In this document: positions 1-11,616 of the stretch, piece after piece
Position numbering within the stretch: the stretch's first letter is position 1
Layout: each line of letters opens with the position of its first letter
Assembly: GCA_002150815.3 (NCBI GenBank)
Contig: NDFF03000130.1
Coordinates: 1 to 24,967, forward strand
Length of the DNA: 24,967 nucleotides
Reading direction: 5' to 3'
Source of the DNA: Grammothele lineata
Taxonomy: Eukaryota; Basidiomycota; Agaricomycetes; Polyporales; Polyporaceae
Made by a program: the position numbers and the translations under genes
Notes under the pieces: model-generated
What the model was told of the DNA's origin: nothing
Seen by the model: only the letters and a program-made list of their open reading frames with translations
The model's database searches: none

Positions 1-2587
1 GAGCCGGAAATCGGGTGAGAAACGGAATGGTACCCGGCGGGTACCAGGGCGCTTATCTCACGGCTGTCCACCGGCCGAATCTATCCCCTGACCGCTCCCT
101 GAAGGAATTTACGGTATATAGCCAATGGACAGCACGAGAGAACCTGGATTTTGGCTGGGGTCCGCACGGAGTTGCGCCGGTCTGTGGCTCACGTCAGGGG
201 TGTTCGCGGGAAACTAGGCTAACATCACAGGCATTTATGAACGAAGGATCGATGATTCATAACATTTCATCGTTCGTAATACATGTGCCAGGAGGCTTTA
301 CAAATTCTACACGAGGGTGCTTCGAAGCACGATATCTATGCGAGTATATGTGTACAGACGCACTAGTATCTAAGTTACAGCACAGTAACGAATGCAATAC
401 GAAGGCGAAGACGCATTCAAGAGGCGGAGGGCTAGCCTGAGGTGCCTGAGAGAAGAGTACTGCAGGGATGAGGGAGCGCAAGAAACAAACCCATCGAGCG
501 AGCGAAGACACATAAGCGAGGGGGCAGCAAACAAGACTCCAAAAGCGAAGAACAGAGAGCTCAGAGCGATGATACCGTAGCAGTGACGCTGACGTGATGA
601 CCGGCGAACAAGGTTGCGAGACGGGGCGAACTCAAGATGAAGGTGGGCTTGATGGTGGAACCAGATGTTGTGAGGGGGAACATTGATTGAATGACTCACC
701 ACTATCGCCAGAGCCCCAAATGCACGACACATAAGTAGAGGCCCACTCACCAGAACTTAAGTGGAGACGCGCTAAACGAGGGCAGCTGAGACGGTGGCCC
801 GTGAGGGTCAACGACAAGTGAAGTCGAAAGGAACGCCAGAGCTGTGAAGCTTATAAGATGTGCTGGCAGATATTGAAAGTCCGCATCGTAGGCGGATGAC
901 GCTCATTGTCTTGGGGTGGGATGGGGGACATGGCTGGAGAGTGGATGGAGAGTATATGGAGGCGGGCAGCCTGGCGAAGCAGCTGTCGCGGCAGCTAGAG
1001 GCCAGCTGGAAGCAGCCGATTTCCAGGCGCCGCGTCGGGCCGCCAGCCGCTGATGCCACGATCTGGCGGACGCCTTTTAAGTAGACAGTTGGCGGTGTAG
1101 ACAAAGGCTGCGCCAGCGCCCGAGGGACGAGGGCGCTCCCCGGGTCTGTCTCTCGCGAAGCGACAGTCCGGCGAAGGACCGTGTCCCCCTCACGCATGTT
1201 CCCGCCCAGTCGCGCCGCGGTGGCGGGTACAGGGTACGTACGCGCGGAGACCAAGAGAGCCTCGGGCTTACAAAAAACGGCCCAGCATGCGCCTCAGTTT
1301 CGCAGAGACAGCCTGGCGGGCGCCCGCGATCCCCACGCGCACACCTCTGCGCCTGTCCTCCCGTGGAGGCGGGCAACGGGTGTGCAGGAACTCGATGTAT
1401 CTCATCGGAGTGCCTCGGGCGTACGGACAAACGGCACTGGGGGAGGCTGTCGCTTGATGCGGTCACGGGCAAGGCACCATTGCCTATTCCGTACAGGAGT
1501 CATCCTCTCTACTCCACACGCCTCGCCCGTGACCCTCTACATACGATCACTACTCACCTGTGTCTTGTCTTCGCCTCTCGTATATACTCCATGGCTGTCC
1601 TTACGGTACACTAGCGAGCAACGCAGCTCATTCCTTCGTTCTCTCGTCTTCCGAGGGCTTGCCCGTCACACTTGATGGTCCGAGCAGCAAGCCTGATTCC
1701 TGAACACATCGATACGTACGGTTTATGCGAGGCTTTCGATAGAAAACATACAGAACGTGTATATGCTACGAGATTTCCTGGACAATTAGATAAGAAGTAT
1801 GCGAAGAGGGACAGTGGAGGCCGACTTGAAGCAGGTATCCGGGGGCCCGTGGCTGTGCCGCACGTCGAGCTCAGGCTGCAGCTGGCTGAACGGCGTCGGG
1901 AGGTCCGCTGCCGAAGTAAGTGATATGAACGGCGAACGTCAAATAAGCTGTCATGCAAGTCGTTGGGGCATAGAATTTGAGCGCTATTGCGACTTGGAGT
2001 GGCAATGCCTCATCGTCGCTCGCGTCACCCGCGCGCGCCGTGCCCCGAGGCCCGTTCTGTTGGCACACCACGGCGACAGGCATCGAGTTACACGAGCGTG
2101 CAGGACTCAAGAGACAACGAAAGTCAAATTGAAGGATACTGGTTCATCAGGAAGGAGAGGCTGACGGGCAGCTCAAACATCTTGTAAGGGGCAACATGGG
2201 CAAGAGCGCCGAGCGGGAGTACTTGGGCGGTATAGTTATCTGTGTGCAGGTGGATCTGGCGTAGAAATGATCTCGTGCACATCCTATTCCTCACACTCAC
2301 CACCGCAATCCATACTGGTGGGGTGCAACCCCGCACGGATGGGTATAAGCCTAAGGAGAAGCGTTAGATGAAAAGGGCCCTGAGGAGGCTGGAGATCGAT
2401 TTGTCATGGCAAGAAGAAGGCACTTCGTTCATGCGATGACATCGTGCGTGTCTTGCCGTAGCGGCCATTTGCGAGAATGCAGCACACGCTAGATTAATGG
2501 GCGTAGAGATTACAAAGGAGTGACGCAACGTGGAACAGTCGCACAGGTGCAGCCAAGATATCCCCGTTACTGCTGACCACCTCCATT
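1..2587. other. Stretch with no convincing gene
   Basis: Open frames occur on both strands here, but they overlap one another, have mixed codon use, and show no consistent donor/acceptor pairs or recognisable motifs. The only small structure I noted is a 17-nt perfect palindrome at 29-45 (8-bp arms GGTACCCG/CGGGTACC around one G). The segment just left of 2588 lies downstream of gene C and may hold its 3' untranslated region. I see no tRNA-like B box or transposase motif. Confidence 0.5.
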
Positions 2588-3585
2588 CTATGCGGCTTCC
2601 GTCCCGCCATTGTCTGGTTTGGCAGACGATTCCCACAAGTCCTCCGTAGTCCTCCATATAGCATTCTGGTATGTACGCCAGCTGAGGTAGCGATGAAGAT
2701 AGTACGAGCTCTCGATTGAGTACAGCTCGCTGCGAGCGCTGCGAAGGGGGGCCAGGGTAGAATTGATACGGGCTAGGTCTGAACGCAAATGACTGATGTG
2801 CGCATCCAGACTCAAGACGTTCTGTCCTTCCAGCGACCCTGATGCGGACGCTGGGTACTGTGTGGCAGCCGATCTCCCTGGCGTGTGTTGGCAGGAGGAA
2901 AGACCTAACCCAACATTTCGGAGCATTGCATCCAAAGCTTCGGATCGACCACCTTCAACGCGGGGGTCTGGCTGAGGTCCTTGGCTGGGTCCCGCTATTG
3001 TTGACCTATCGGCTACGGAGGTCCGGCGTGCTGGCGATCTCGAGCGGGAATGCCGCTGGGGATGAATGTGATGGTCTTGCGCCGTAATGCGCTGCATCGC
3101 GTGTCTGGAACATTCCCGTATAATCAGACCATGCATTTTCAACGCAGTATAGAAGAAGTTGCACTCAGAAAGCTCTGATCGTGACATCTGCAGCATGGTC
3201 AGCCTGTGAAGCGGGTGGGACACCTGAAACGAGCGGCGCTTACCGGTCGTGTCTGATCTTCGAGAGACCCCTGCGTCAGCGTTGCTGGGGCTGATTCGCT
3301 GTCGACTTCGAGGATCCATCCCATTATTCGGGGCCGTTTCTTTGGGCTGTATTCCTGGGACGAGCCAGTCAACTGATCGTTGACCTCGAACTCCCGTGTC
3401 TGTACTGTGCTTGAAAATCGAACTGCACGTGCCGGTACTTCGTCCATCGATATGTGACGTGGCAGAATGCAACGGACTGGCTTACCTTTCTTGCTAACAC
3501 ATGTGGTAGCGTTGCTTGCAGGGTCAGGCGGCTGATCTGGAAGGGGTTCATTGAGAAGCCTAGAAACATCGTGTAGTGTGAACAT
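2588..3585 (-). CDS. Gene C: three-exon hypothetical protein, divergent from gene A
   Basis: I do not recognise this gene. The model is 3585-3486, 3422-3244 and 3187-2588, predicting 292 aa. Intron 1 (3485-3423, 63 nt, GTAAGC...GTGCAG, phase 1) and intron 2 (3243-3188, 56 nt, GTAAGC...CTGCAG, phase 0) both restore a long frame. The N-terminal third is polar and has a basic patch (KKRPR). The middle has an Arg/Ser segment (HSRSRSPARR) that could be a nuclear signal or phosphorylation region. The C-terminal third is predicted helical, with Leu spaced like a short coiled coil (LDAHISHLRSDLARI). There is no membrane segment or signal peptide. The ATG lies 329 bp from the ATG of gene A on the other strand, so the two may share a promoter. 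Extra introns in exon 3 cannot be excluded. Confidence 0.55.
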
Positions 3586-3914
3586 TACGCACTTTGCGTC
3601 ATTTAATGGGATTCAATTGACTCAACGGTTGAACGTCGTGGTTTGTTATCAACTCGATTAACGATTAACCGGCATTCCGTGGAATGCTGAGATAAGTCAG
3701 CGATTGACGCCCACGCATCGAGCGCTCAGCTAAGCTCAGCGGGACGTTCGGTTCTGCAGATTGTCAGGTGGCGGTCTCAGATCCAACGTTTCAACTTCCT
3801 TCAGCATTTGCAGTCTCGGAAACTCCATTTTGCGTCCGTACAAACGACGCAGCCGTCACAGCGCATATCTCTAACAGTCGTCGTAAACTATAGTCATCGT
3901 CTCTTCAGCCTCTC
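3586..3914. promoter_or_regulatory. Divergent promoter interval between genes C and A
   Basis: This 329-bp gap separates the start codons of gene C (left, minus) and gene A (right, plus). It has no long open frame of its own. Just before the gene A ATG there is a pyrimidine-rich run, as is common around fungal transcription starts. Short repeats are visible: GATTAAC twice near 3656-3668 and GCTCAGC/CTCAGC copies near 3723-3740. No canonical TATA box or known binding site can be assigned with confidence. The bidirectional promoter is inferred from geometry. Confidence 0.4.
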
Positions 3915-6900
3915 ATGCCCCACACGATTTCCAACGTTGAAGTTCTCCATCCATCCCGGCTCGTCGACTGGCACACTCTTCCGGACCCGATTGACCTTGA
4001 GCGTAAGGTCATCTCTGATCTTGTCCGGGGGCTGGAGGTGGCCTGGATTCATTGTCCGCGTTCTACTGAACCCACGAGACAAGAGTGGGAGACTCGTTAT
4101 ATGTCGCGTTTACTCGTCTTGGATGCGTTCTTAGGACGCTGCAACCATCCGGCTCTCCCGAAAACTACACTTGGAGCCGTCTGGATGCTGCACCATGCAA
4201 GAGCGATAGGAGCCCACAAACTCGCATCTCAGACCATCCAACCTTACGGACCCCATCATTTTCTCCATACGACGAATGTTCCTCAGCCCCGTGATTTGGA
4301 TGAAAATCCGGGTGCGTATGAAGAGCAAGATCCGTATGACCTATCAGAGTGGTGGCGAACTCTGGGTATGTCTCATAATTTACCCTTAGTCTCTCGGCGA
4401 GGTTGACAGATATGCTTTTCAGACGCTGCTCATTCTGAAATATTCTTGCATCCCAGGCTTCCTGAGGAATACACGAGGGCGTGGCAGCTACGGAACAGTA
4501 AGCAATACCTTCAGTTCAATCTTGTGCTCACTCATTTTGAGTATCTACTAGTGAGGATATGGACCTCACACGCATTCACAGCTCCGGTCATCAATTACAC
4601 TATCGAGATGGCGATTCGATACTGCAATGCCGAAACTCTTCAAGTGTGGGAGTTGGCCCACTGCAAACCCAGCGCTCACTCGTTAACAGACGGCGAAGTG
4701 AGTGGCGAATGGCTTGAAGCGTCGATAGAGATTTATGGTGGATTCAATATAGCTGGAAGAGTACGATATTCAGCAGCTGCCACAGTCTGGAGCAAGTCCG
4801 GGACAACAACAGACGAGAGGGTGCTTTATTAGACATCTCTCAGGCGCAAAGGACAGGGCCGGATTTCATGCGCATGTTCCCGGAAACACGGAGATGCGGG
4901 ACTCCTCCTCATTCAACCCGGAAGGCCCGCGGGACGGACAAGATATCGTGACCGTCGGAGATTACGCCCGCCTCCCCGAGACGACTTTGCCAGTCTCAGC
5001 CGGGCAAGACTTGGTGAAGACACTGTTCGCTGACCTCCAAACCGGCAAGTTCAGGAGGATCACACTCAAGAAAATTTGGGTACAGCTGGTGGGTTCTCTG
5101 TTATACTTCCAGTCCAGGACCTAAACTGCCTCCCAGCCACTCGCTTGTTCAAACTGTGTAATTGCAGGATGGCTGTGCTTCATGGCTTTCGGTGCGATGT
5201 CAACATGCATGGGATGCATGAAATCCAAGAAAGCATGTTCCATGAACTTCAACTCTGGAGAGAACCGACGTAAGACCCCAACTATGGCGGACAATTTTCG
5301 CTTGTTCTTGTTCATCGCTTGTAGTAAGCTCACTCGGCATTTCGATCTTTGTGATGTCCCAAAAGACCTTCCCGTGTGGCAATGGTTCGAAGAGGAATAC
5401 TCGACTCTCAGCAACGTCCCCCTTTCGCCCTCTGCAGACAGCATCCGCGGTACAAAAAAACCGATTGTGGGAAGGACGTATGAAGAGCTCGTTCAAGTCG
5501 TACAACCCGCGTCGAACGAATTCCACCGTGACATTCTTCACATGTTAGAAGAGTGGATTGCTCTCTACGGCATTCAAAACCCTCCGCTTCCTACGATCAC
5601 ACCAGTATCAGGCCAAACGACATTCCTGCTCTCTGGGTCACATCAGGGGGCTGCGATGGTCACGAACACCTTCCCAGAGACAATCAGCGTCAATCAGTCT
5701 TCGGAGCTTCACACGGGCGTGAACGATGTTTCGAGGAAGTATGAATGTAACAATGATACTGGCTGTGACGGCAACAGCGCCATGAATGCGGATAACGAGG
5801 TTAGTGTGACCGATCTGGCCTTCGTACATGTAGTCCCGCAAAGCATCGGCTTGATGACCCTTGCGTTTCAGGATAACGATGATGAGATTACCGTATTGCC
5901 CGACCAGGGTCTCACCTCAGAGACTAGTAAGTGATCCGAATCACGTCATTGCATTGGTGGTTGAATACGTCGTTGAAAGTAGGATCGTCTCTTTCGTGCG
6001 CACAACTCCCAGCGGATCCTCCGCCCGCAGGTGCGCGTCCCACATTGGGACGGACAAGAGAGTCTCTCCATCCCTCCTCCTCCGGTGCGCAGTAAAGCCA
6101 TCTGGCGTAATACTTATCTGATCGTGTGCTCCCGCTATAGCACATAGCCGATCTATAGGATTACCGGAATCATTCTCGGACGCCAGGCGGACACTCTCTG
6201 AAGGCGGTCGGCCCTTGCAGGAGACAACGCCGCAATCCTTAGGCCCGATGTGGTCTGACCAGATGATACGTGACTTGGATCTCTGCAGCTTAGATCTTGG
6301 TCCCATGATACAGGATCCTCACCTTGCCGCTCCGCAAATCCATGTTCCAGCGTCACCGGTGGTTACGCAGGGAAACCCCCCAGAGGTCGTTCATTCTTCT
6401 GCAGGGTCGATTTCTGCCTCTCTTCCGATCAATCACAGCACACCTAGGCCAAGATCGCTCATACCAGGGCTTCGAGACCCAATGGTGGATCTGACAAGTC
6501 AACGTTCGGGCCCGTCACTGGATATTCTCGATCTCGAAGGGGCGGAGGCAAAGTCGGTATCGGAAGTAGAGTGTCAGTCGACGATTGTTAACGACGTAAA
6601 CAGGTTCTATGAGTGGGTGCTGCAAAGAAATAATGGCGCGACCCCTGGCGTCGTCGGATGGATGAAAATGTGGGAGGCCCACAGACAGGAGATGCTGCAG
6701 ATGCTTGACAACGCGGTGTTCCCCGGCGGACTTCCTTCCAAAGACCACATGGATGTCGACCAACCCCCCTCAGTTTTCTCCACACTGCACTTATCCCCAG
6801 GGCCACCTATTCATTCCTCAGGAGATCCGAGCAAGCCCCCCATAAGAAAGTTTGACGACCTACTTCCAGTCGTCTCCGCGCAAGTAAAGTCCATCAAGGA

Positions 6901-8495
6901 CGACCACCTATCTTACGTGAAAAGGGATCAAGATCTCGAGGATTTGTATCTTCGTATGCACCCCCACCTGAAAGGACCGATGGTTCTGTCTCAACGGTTT
7001 GCCGCATTGAATGATACAACACTACGTCTCGCTGATATCCTACCTGACCTTCTCGACGTAATCCGGGCGCTCGCGGAGAAAACAGCCTCATCCTGCCTTC
7101 CCTCAACCATATTCCAATCATTCCTTGAGCTGCACAAACTGCGCGGTGCTCAGAGTATGGACGTGAAACTCGAGGAAAATCAAGGCCAGCCTACGGAAGA
7201 CATAAAACGCATGAAACAGGTGCAGGCGATTTTGGACTTGATGACGGGTAGTAACGTCGTTGTCGCGAACGAGGTTAGGCGGGACATTGTAGAGACGCAG
7301 CAGATTCTTTCGCAAGTTCTAGAGAACGACTACGAGGGGGTTCTAGCCAAGGGACTAGGTGTTTCTACGACTGCCGAGAGTCATCGACGCTCCATTACCG
7401 CCCTTCGCGGGCTCTTTGGTCCAGCCCCCACCGATATCCTACAGTGGTCGGAGATCGTTGACGGAAAATGTCAAGCCCCTGTCCCAGCTTCCTATCCCGC
7501 TCCCAACAACAAAGGGAAGGGGAAACAACCTCAGGAGATGCCACCTCCCAAGGACGCAGCGTACACCCTCCTTCATCCCACTCATCCACCGGAGCTCACA
7601 ATTGACTGGATTATCGATCGTATTCTGAGAGGGGAGGAGGCACGACTCAGCTTGATGTCGAGGATCGGAGCATCGTCGGCATCGACGCAAATAGACACTC
7701 CCAGTGGTTCCGACAAAGTTACGGTAGGCGGTCCGATCTTGTTTTGACCAGAGGCGCTGATCATCACATCGACTTGACCTTAAGCTTGAAGGCATTCACG
7801 AGCGGGTAACAGCGTTGGAAGAAGCGATATCACGGCAGCCTCCGCGGCCCCCCACTTGCCAAGAGATCATAGACTCCTTGATCTCTGCTGGAATTGACGT
7901 TGGGAAGTTGCCTATGATCAGCCGTAGGCAATTTTTATCGACAAAGAAGGAAATGCGCTTAATCTGGACTGTTTGCTATACAGGCATTTGTATGGAAACG
8001 CAGTCTAACACAAGTCCACACCAACTGTCGTCGCATCCTCTCATTGGAGGCGCGTCTTCGCTCTCCGTATCCAATGCACCGTCTGACGCAGTCTGTGCAA
8101 CGATTCCATCTCCAGGTTTGTGGACTCAGAATCTATGCTATCCGGACGCATCTCATCTGTTATATCGTCTTCTAGAGATGGACAGCGTCCCCTCCTTAAA
8201 TGCCACTGGTTCATATGAGACCGCTCCAAAGGCGTCCGATCCTACCGACGAGACCTCGAGCACTATCAGTGTCCAATATTCCGACGGCGGTGGTGCGGGG
8301 GAAAACGCGCTTTTGCCTGAGGGGCGATCTCAGCAGAGAACATCCCCCAATGTGCAATCTGGGGATGTTGAAATGGAGTCTGAGATACAGTGGAGCAAAA
8401 ACGCCGTGCCCAACTTGCAGCAGGCAACCATTCCTCGGACAGATGGTCCCGCGAAACCCCGCAAGGTGAAGCTGCTCCTGAAATGTCCTCAGTGA
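3915..8495 (+). CDS. Gene A: large nine-exon protein with Zn2Cys6-spaced cysteine cluster, paralogue of gene B
   Basis: Exons: 3915-4365, 4423-4497, 4552-4697, 4774-5088, 5137-5926, 5980-6091 (or -6030), 6148 (or 6141)-7723, 7785-7923, 7984-8495. The product is about 1,350-1,370 aa. Residues 1-150 form a helical N domain with RLLVLDAFLGRC at 65-76 and HHAR further on. Residues about 313-329 are basic (GKFRRITLKKIWVQL), then Cys 333, 336, 343, 353, 356 and 363 form CX2CX6CX9CX2CX6C. A low-complexity acidic/polar linker follows. A helical C-terminal region carries ITALRGLF and a Pro-Glu-Leu helix near 1104-1128, then SAGIDVGKLPMIS before a variable tail. Each domain and most intron sites recur in gene B, which is the main support for the model. 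The frame is intact. Splicing around exon 6 is ambiguous. Function is unknown; a nuclear regulator is a guess from the cysteine spacing. Confidence 0.75.
5146..5238 (+). other. Cysteine cluster of gene A (Zn2Cys6 spacing)
   Basis: The six cysteines have the spacing CX2CX6CX9CX2CX6C, within the CX2CX6CX5-12CX2CX6-8C range of fungal Zn(II)2Cys6 binuclear clusters. The loop between Cys2 and Cys3 (VIAGWL) lacks the Arg/Lys residues that classical Gal4-type domains use to contact DNA. The basic residues here lie before the cluster (RRITLKK) and between Cys5 and Cys6 (KSKK). A phase-0 intron (5089-5136) separates the upstream basic stretch from the cluster. Confidence 0.6.
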
Positions 8496-9359
8496 AGTCT
8501 TGTAGTGTTACCATACTCGTGCAGTCGGCGTTTCGACGTTAATGGATGTATCAAGAGTTCCCATATCGCCGAATCTGGTGAGAGAGGGCTGTATTACAAC
8601 AGAGGACGATATATGAAATGTTCGCGAGTCATGTCGGAGTGGTCAGATGCACGCACTGAGGGCAGCGGTCTCAACAACCGTAGGGATAGTATTTCATCTG
8701 GAGATGACAACGTCCACGTCGGCTTCAGGAGGAGGATCGGCATTAGCAACAGACATAGAACATATCTCTAATCTTCTGTGACGGCGGTAAATCCATCCGG
8801 AGCGACGGAGCTCAGCTACGTCATCCGGCACTGGATAAGGGATTGTCACTGGTCGCCGGAGGACGACGACCGCCGGTACTACTACTTGGTTGACTGCCCG
8901 GAAGAGAACATTGGAGGCAGAATTTGATATCTTAGCTCGTGCCCAATAGGCAGCAAGATGCCATCTTGGATTGTGTACGGCTCTCGAAAGATCGGATGGA
9001 GTCTTCTATTACATAACTCATTTCTCCATCCATCGGAGAAACCACGCGTCCAACGAGAACACACGGCCCTAAACCCCTCGTTGTATGAGGGACGAAGATA
9101 CGAGGAAAGACGAGGGCGATTTGTAGGAATACGTGTATTCGCACCCGGAGGTCTGTACATGAGTGCAACGGCGGACTGCGCGATGTTGCGCCTTTCGGCC
9201 CTGAGCACGCTTCCGCTTCCGGACCTCCTTGTTTGCGCTTTTGCTGTTCGAGGTCTCTCCGGACGGACGGACGAGTACAGATCGCGACCATTGGGATCAT
9301 CCACCCATGGCGTTGATAGTCGTGCCGCGGCGATCGGTACTCATATAGTTTAGTGAGCC
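8496..9359. other. Region downstream of gene A with no firm gene
   Basis: The first part probably holds the 3' untranslated region of gene A. On the minus strand, 9304 to about 9165 reads as a polar, basic exon-like stretch starting MDDPNGRDLYSS with reasonable codon use, ending near a GTACAG that could be a donor. I found no partner exon that continues it convincingly, so it is not called as a gene. The rest has only short or overlapping frames. Confidence 0.3.
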
Positions 9360-10285
9360 TCAATATGCGGTGGGAACGATGATACGAGTGTGAGGGCCAG
9401 CTCGTCCGACTGTGGAGATGGAAGGGAGTGTGGGGGCGACCACGATACTGCGATGACGAGCATAGATAGCTGCGTCGTCGAGCCAGTTCAACGCGATGTT
9501 AGAGGAGAGCACACTGTTCTGGCGACGCGAAGAGGAACGCTCACGATCGCCTGCGAGATGCACGCATTCGGTGAGAGATGAGCGCTCTAGGACCTCACAG
9601 TGAACCTCAGCGAGATTTCTGGAAGAAGGGCTTTGACCTACACCGATGATCATGACCGTTACCCCCACTCCTCCGCCACCCTCAGCCCCACCGCTGCCCC
9701 CGACCCCCTTCCACCGCCTCCCACTTCACTATCTCCTAGCAGACCTCCCCACGGCCCCAACTTTCCACAATCCGCCGCTCCTTCAGCCCCCGATATCCCG
9801 CATGCGCCAACACTCATTCCAAGCGAGTCCATGGCACGGTCAGGCCGCAGGACGCCACTCGATTCTCCCATATCGGCATCGAGGCTAGCTCAGTTTTCAA
9901 TGGAGCGGTCCTCGTCATGGAAAGGCTGAGAACCTCGGGCTGTATCACCATGTCGGGCATTGCCATCGTCCTCATGAGTTTCTCAGAACTCGTCGCGATC
10001 TACCTCGTGCTACTGATGGTCTTACTCGCAAAGCAGCTCGGTGAGGTGACATCCGATGACCACAATGCGCATACCATCATAGGAATGGTCGATGGTTTGA
10101 GTGATGAAAGCGAAGGCGTGGGTATTGGGATCGTTCACGTCTGGCACGGCGCACATTCTCGGACAGCACGGCCAAACCTCGTGATAGACAACAATGATAG
10201 GCTGAGCGTGGGCAAGCTGAGGGTGAGATAGACAACCGAAGCCGTCGTTGCCAATAAGATTAGTGGGTGAAAGGGGCATGAGCAT
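9360..10285 (-). CDS. Candidate gene F or gene remnant, minus strand
   Basis: Two minus-strand stretches look coding by their C/T-rich third positions, but I recognise neither. The first, 10285 to about 10029, has an internal GTAAGA donor candidate and encodes a segment with a cysteine pair (PCCPRMC) followed by hydrophobic helices. The second, about 9650-9360, encodes a basic segment (DRERSSSRRQ) and a neutral C terminus ending in a TGA at 9362-9360. Between them a Gly-rich minus frame competes with a Pro-rich plus frame (9600-9929), so the joining exon is unresolved. This may be a real small gene, a decayed one, or two unrelated exons. No start codon context favours a particular ATG. Confidence 0.3.
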
Positions 10286-10671
10286 GAGAGGATAGACAAG
10301 TATCTAATAATTTAAACGTACAGGAGCCGGCTAACAGGGGGGGTACAAGCAGGAAGAGCACGAAGTGACCACGAGCCCTACCTACGAGGATAAAATTCTC
10401 ACCTAGACACTACGCGATCGTCCTGGAAGGCAAGACATCACAATGACCAGCCGAAGTTGACGTGTTCCGGTGGACGAGCAGCCTAGCGGGGACATAACGT
10501 TTGTGGAAATCGACTGACGGCGTTGAGGCCAGGTCGAATTGACGGATGTTGACGAACGGGGAAGCCGGTCGGAATCGAAGCCTTCACAGCGGCACTGCGG
10601 CAAACGCCAGCCACCTATCAACACGAATCGTGACAACGACAGAACCGGAACACGCTACTCACACGGTCGCC

Positions 10672-11298
10672 ATGTCGCGCGGCAAGTCTGACCATCCCGC
10701 CACCCCTTTGACGCAAGAAGATCCGAACGGACAAGCGAGGCCAGCGAGACCAGCGAGGCAGCGGAGGCCCCGAAGGAACCGTACGCGACTGGAGGTCCAA
10801 GGGATCAAACGAATATCCGCGCAAACGAGTGTCCGCGACTTCCTCGACGTGTCGAGCAAGCTAAAGAATAAGCAGAGCTTCACCACGGGGCATGACCGGG
10901 AGAACAAACGTGAGACGCACCTTGGTCTCGTCCGTCCCGAAACCATCCACGCACCCCCCCCCCAATCGAGCTCATCATCCCAATCAGCCCTTGACTTCTT
11001 GTGAGTCTCGAAAAGCGCCTTGCTACGAGTCCCACTGGATTTCGAGAGCTTCGATTTCAACGGATTCAACTTTGAACGGCAGAACAGGGCGGCCGTCTGT
11101 CTCAACGAGAGCATGTTTCCATCGCAGTCGTCAGAGGTCGTGATCGTACAACTGCAGAGTGTCCGGGACGCACCCAAAGAATACCCAAAGCCTGCGACGT
11201 CAGCAGGCATCCCCTCCCTCGTGTTCCCAGCCCTGAGAAGCTTGCGGCCAGCTGGAACCGGTACCGGCGGCGTCCGTAGGAGTCGCGGAAATCCATAA
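10672..11298 (+). CDS. Candidate gene G: two-exon small basic protein
   Basis: Model 10672-11000 joined to 11049-11298, predicting 192 aa. The 48-nt intron begins GTGAGT and ends GAG/AG, and joining in phase 2 carries the frame from SALDF to FDFNGFNFERQN. Exon 1 is Arg/Pro-rich (RPARPARQRRPRRNRTR), followed by a helix-like segment (SVRDFLDVSSKLKNKQ) and a Ser run. Exon 2 has a mixed, globular-looking start and a Pro/Gly-rich, low-complexity end. I know no family for it. Minus-strand open frames cover the same interval, so strand choice rests on the clean intron and codon use. An in-frame ATG at 10546 is an alternative start. Confidence 0.35.
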
Positions 11299-11616
11299 AC
11301 TGCGTGGGCTGGACCGAAGGGAGGAGAAACGGCAGGGGCAATAGCCAAAGCCGGACCACCGAGCGGGTGGACTCGAAGTCGTCCTCGCACGGTGGGAGGA
11401 GGGACAGGGCGAGAATGGACTGGCGCCATAGACGGGCGACGGGCGAGGACCGAGGACCGAGGAGAGCGATGGCAAGAGCTTCGAAACTAGTGTCGGCGGC
11501 GGGTGACATGTTGACGGAGCGAGACGAACATCTTGTACAGCCCAAACGTCGAAGAATGCAATGCAATGTAGATCGAATAGGAACATGAGCGGAGTAGGGA
11601 AGAGGAGGAGCGTCAA
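11299..11616. other. Interval before the tandem array, no firm gene
   Basis: Open frames exist on both strands but they contradict each other and none has clear splice partners. Its right end (GGGAAGAGGAGGAGCG) resembles the purine-rich end of the 149-bp repeat unit, so a decayed partial repeat may abut the array. Confidence 0.3.

Noticed and set aside
1077..1675. Overlapping frames of 130-165 codons on both strands
   Set aside because: Both strands are open across a GC-rich patch, residue composition is unstructured, and no splice partners or motifs are present.
3915..8495. Gene A and B as homeodomain (mating-type) genes
   Set aside because: No homeodomain motif (WF.N.R) was seen in any frame. 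The only ordered metal-binding motif is the six-cysteine cluster.
9600..9929. Proline-rich plus-strand frame as a gene
   Set aside because: The CCNCC-rich composition explains it, it lacks splice partners, and adjacent minus-strand sequence looks more coding.
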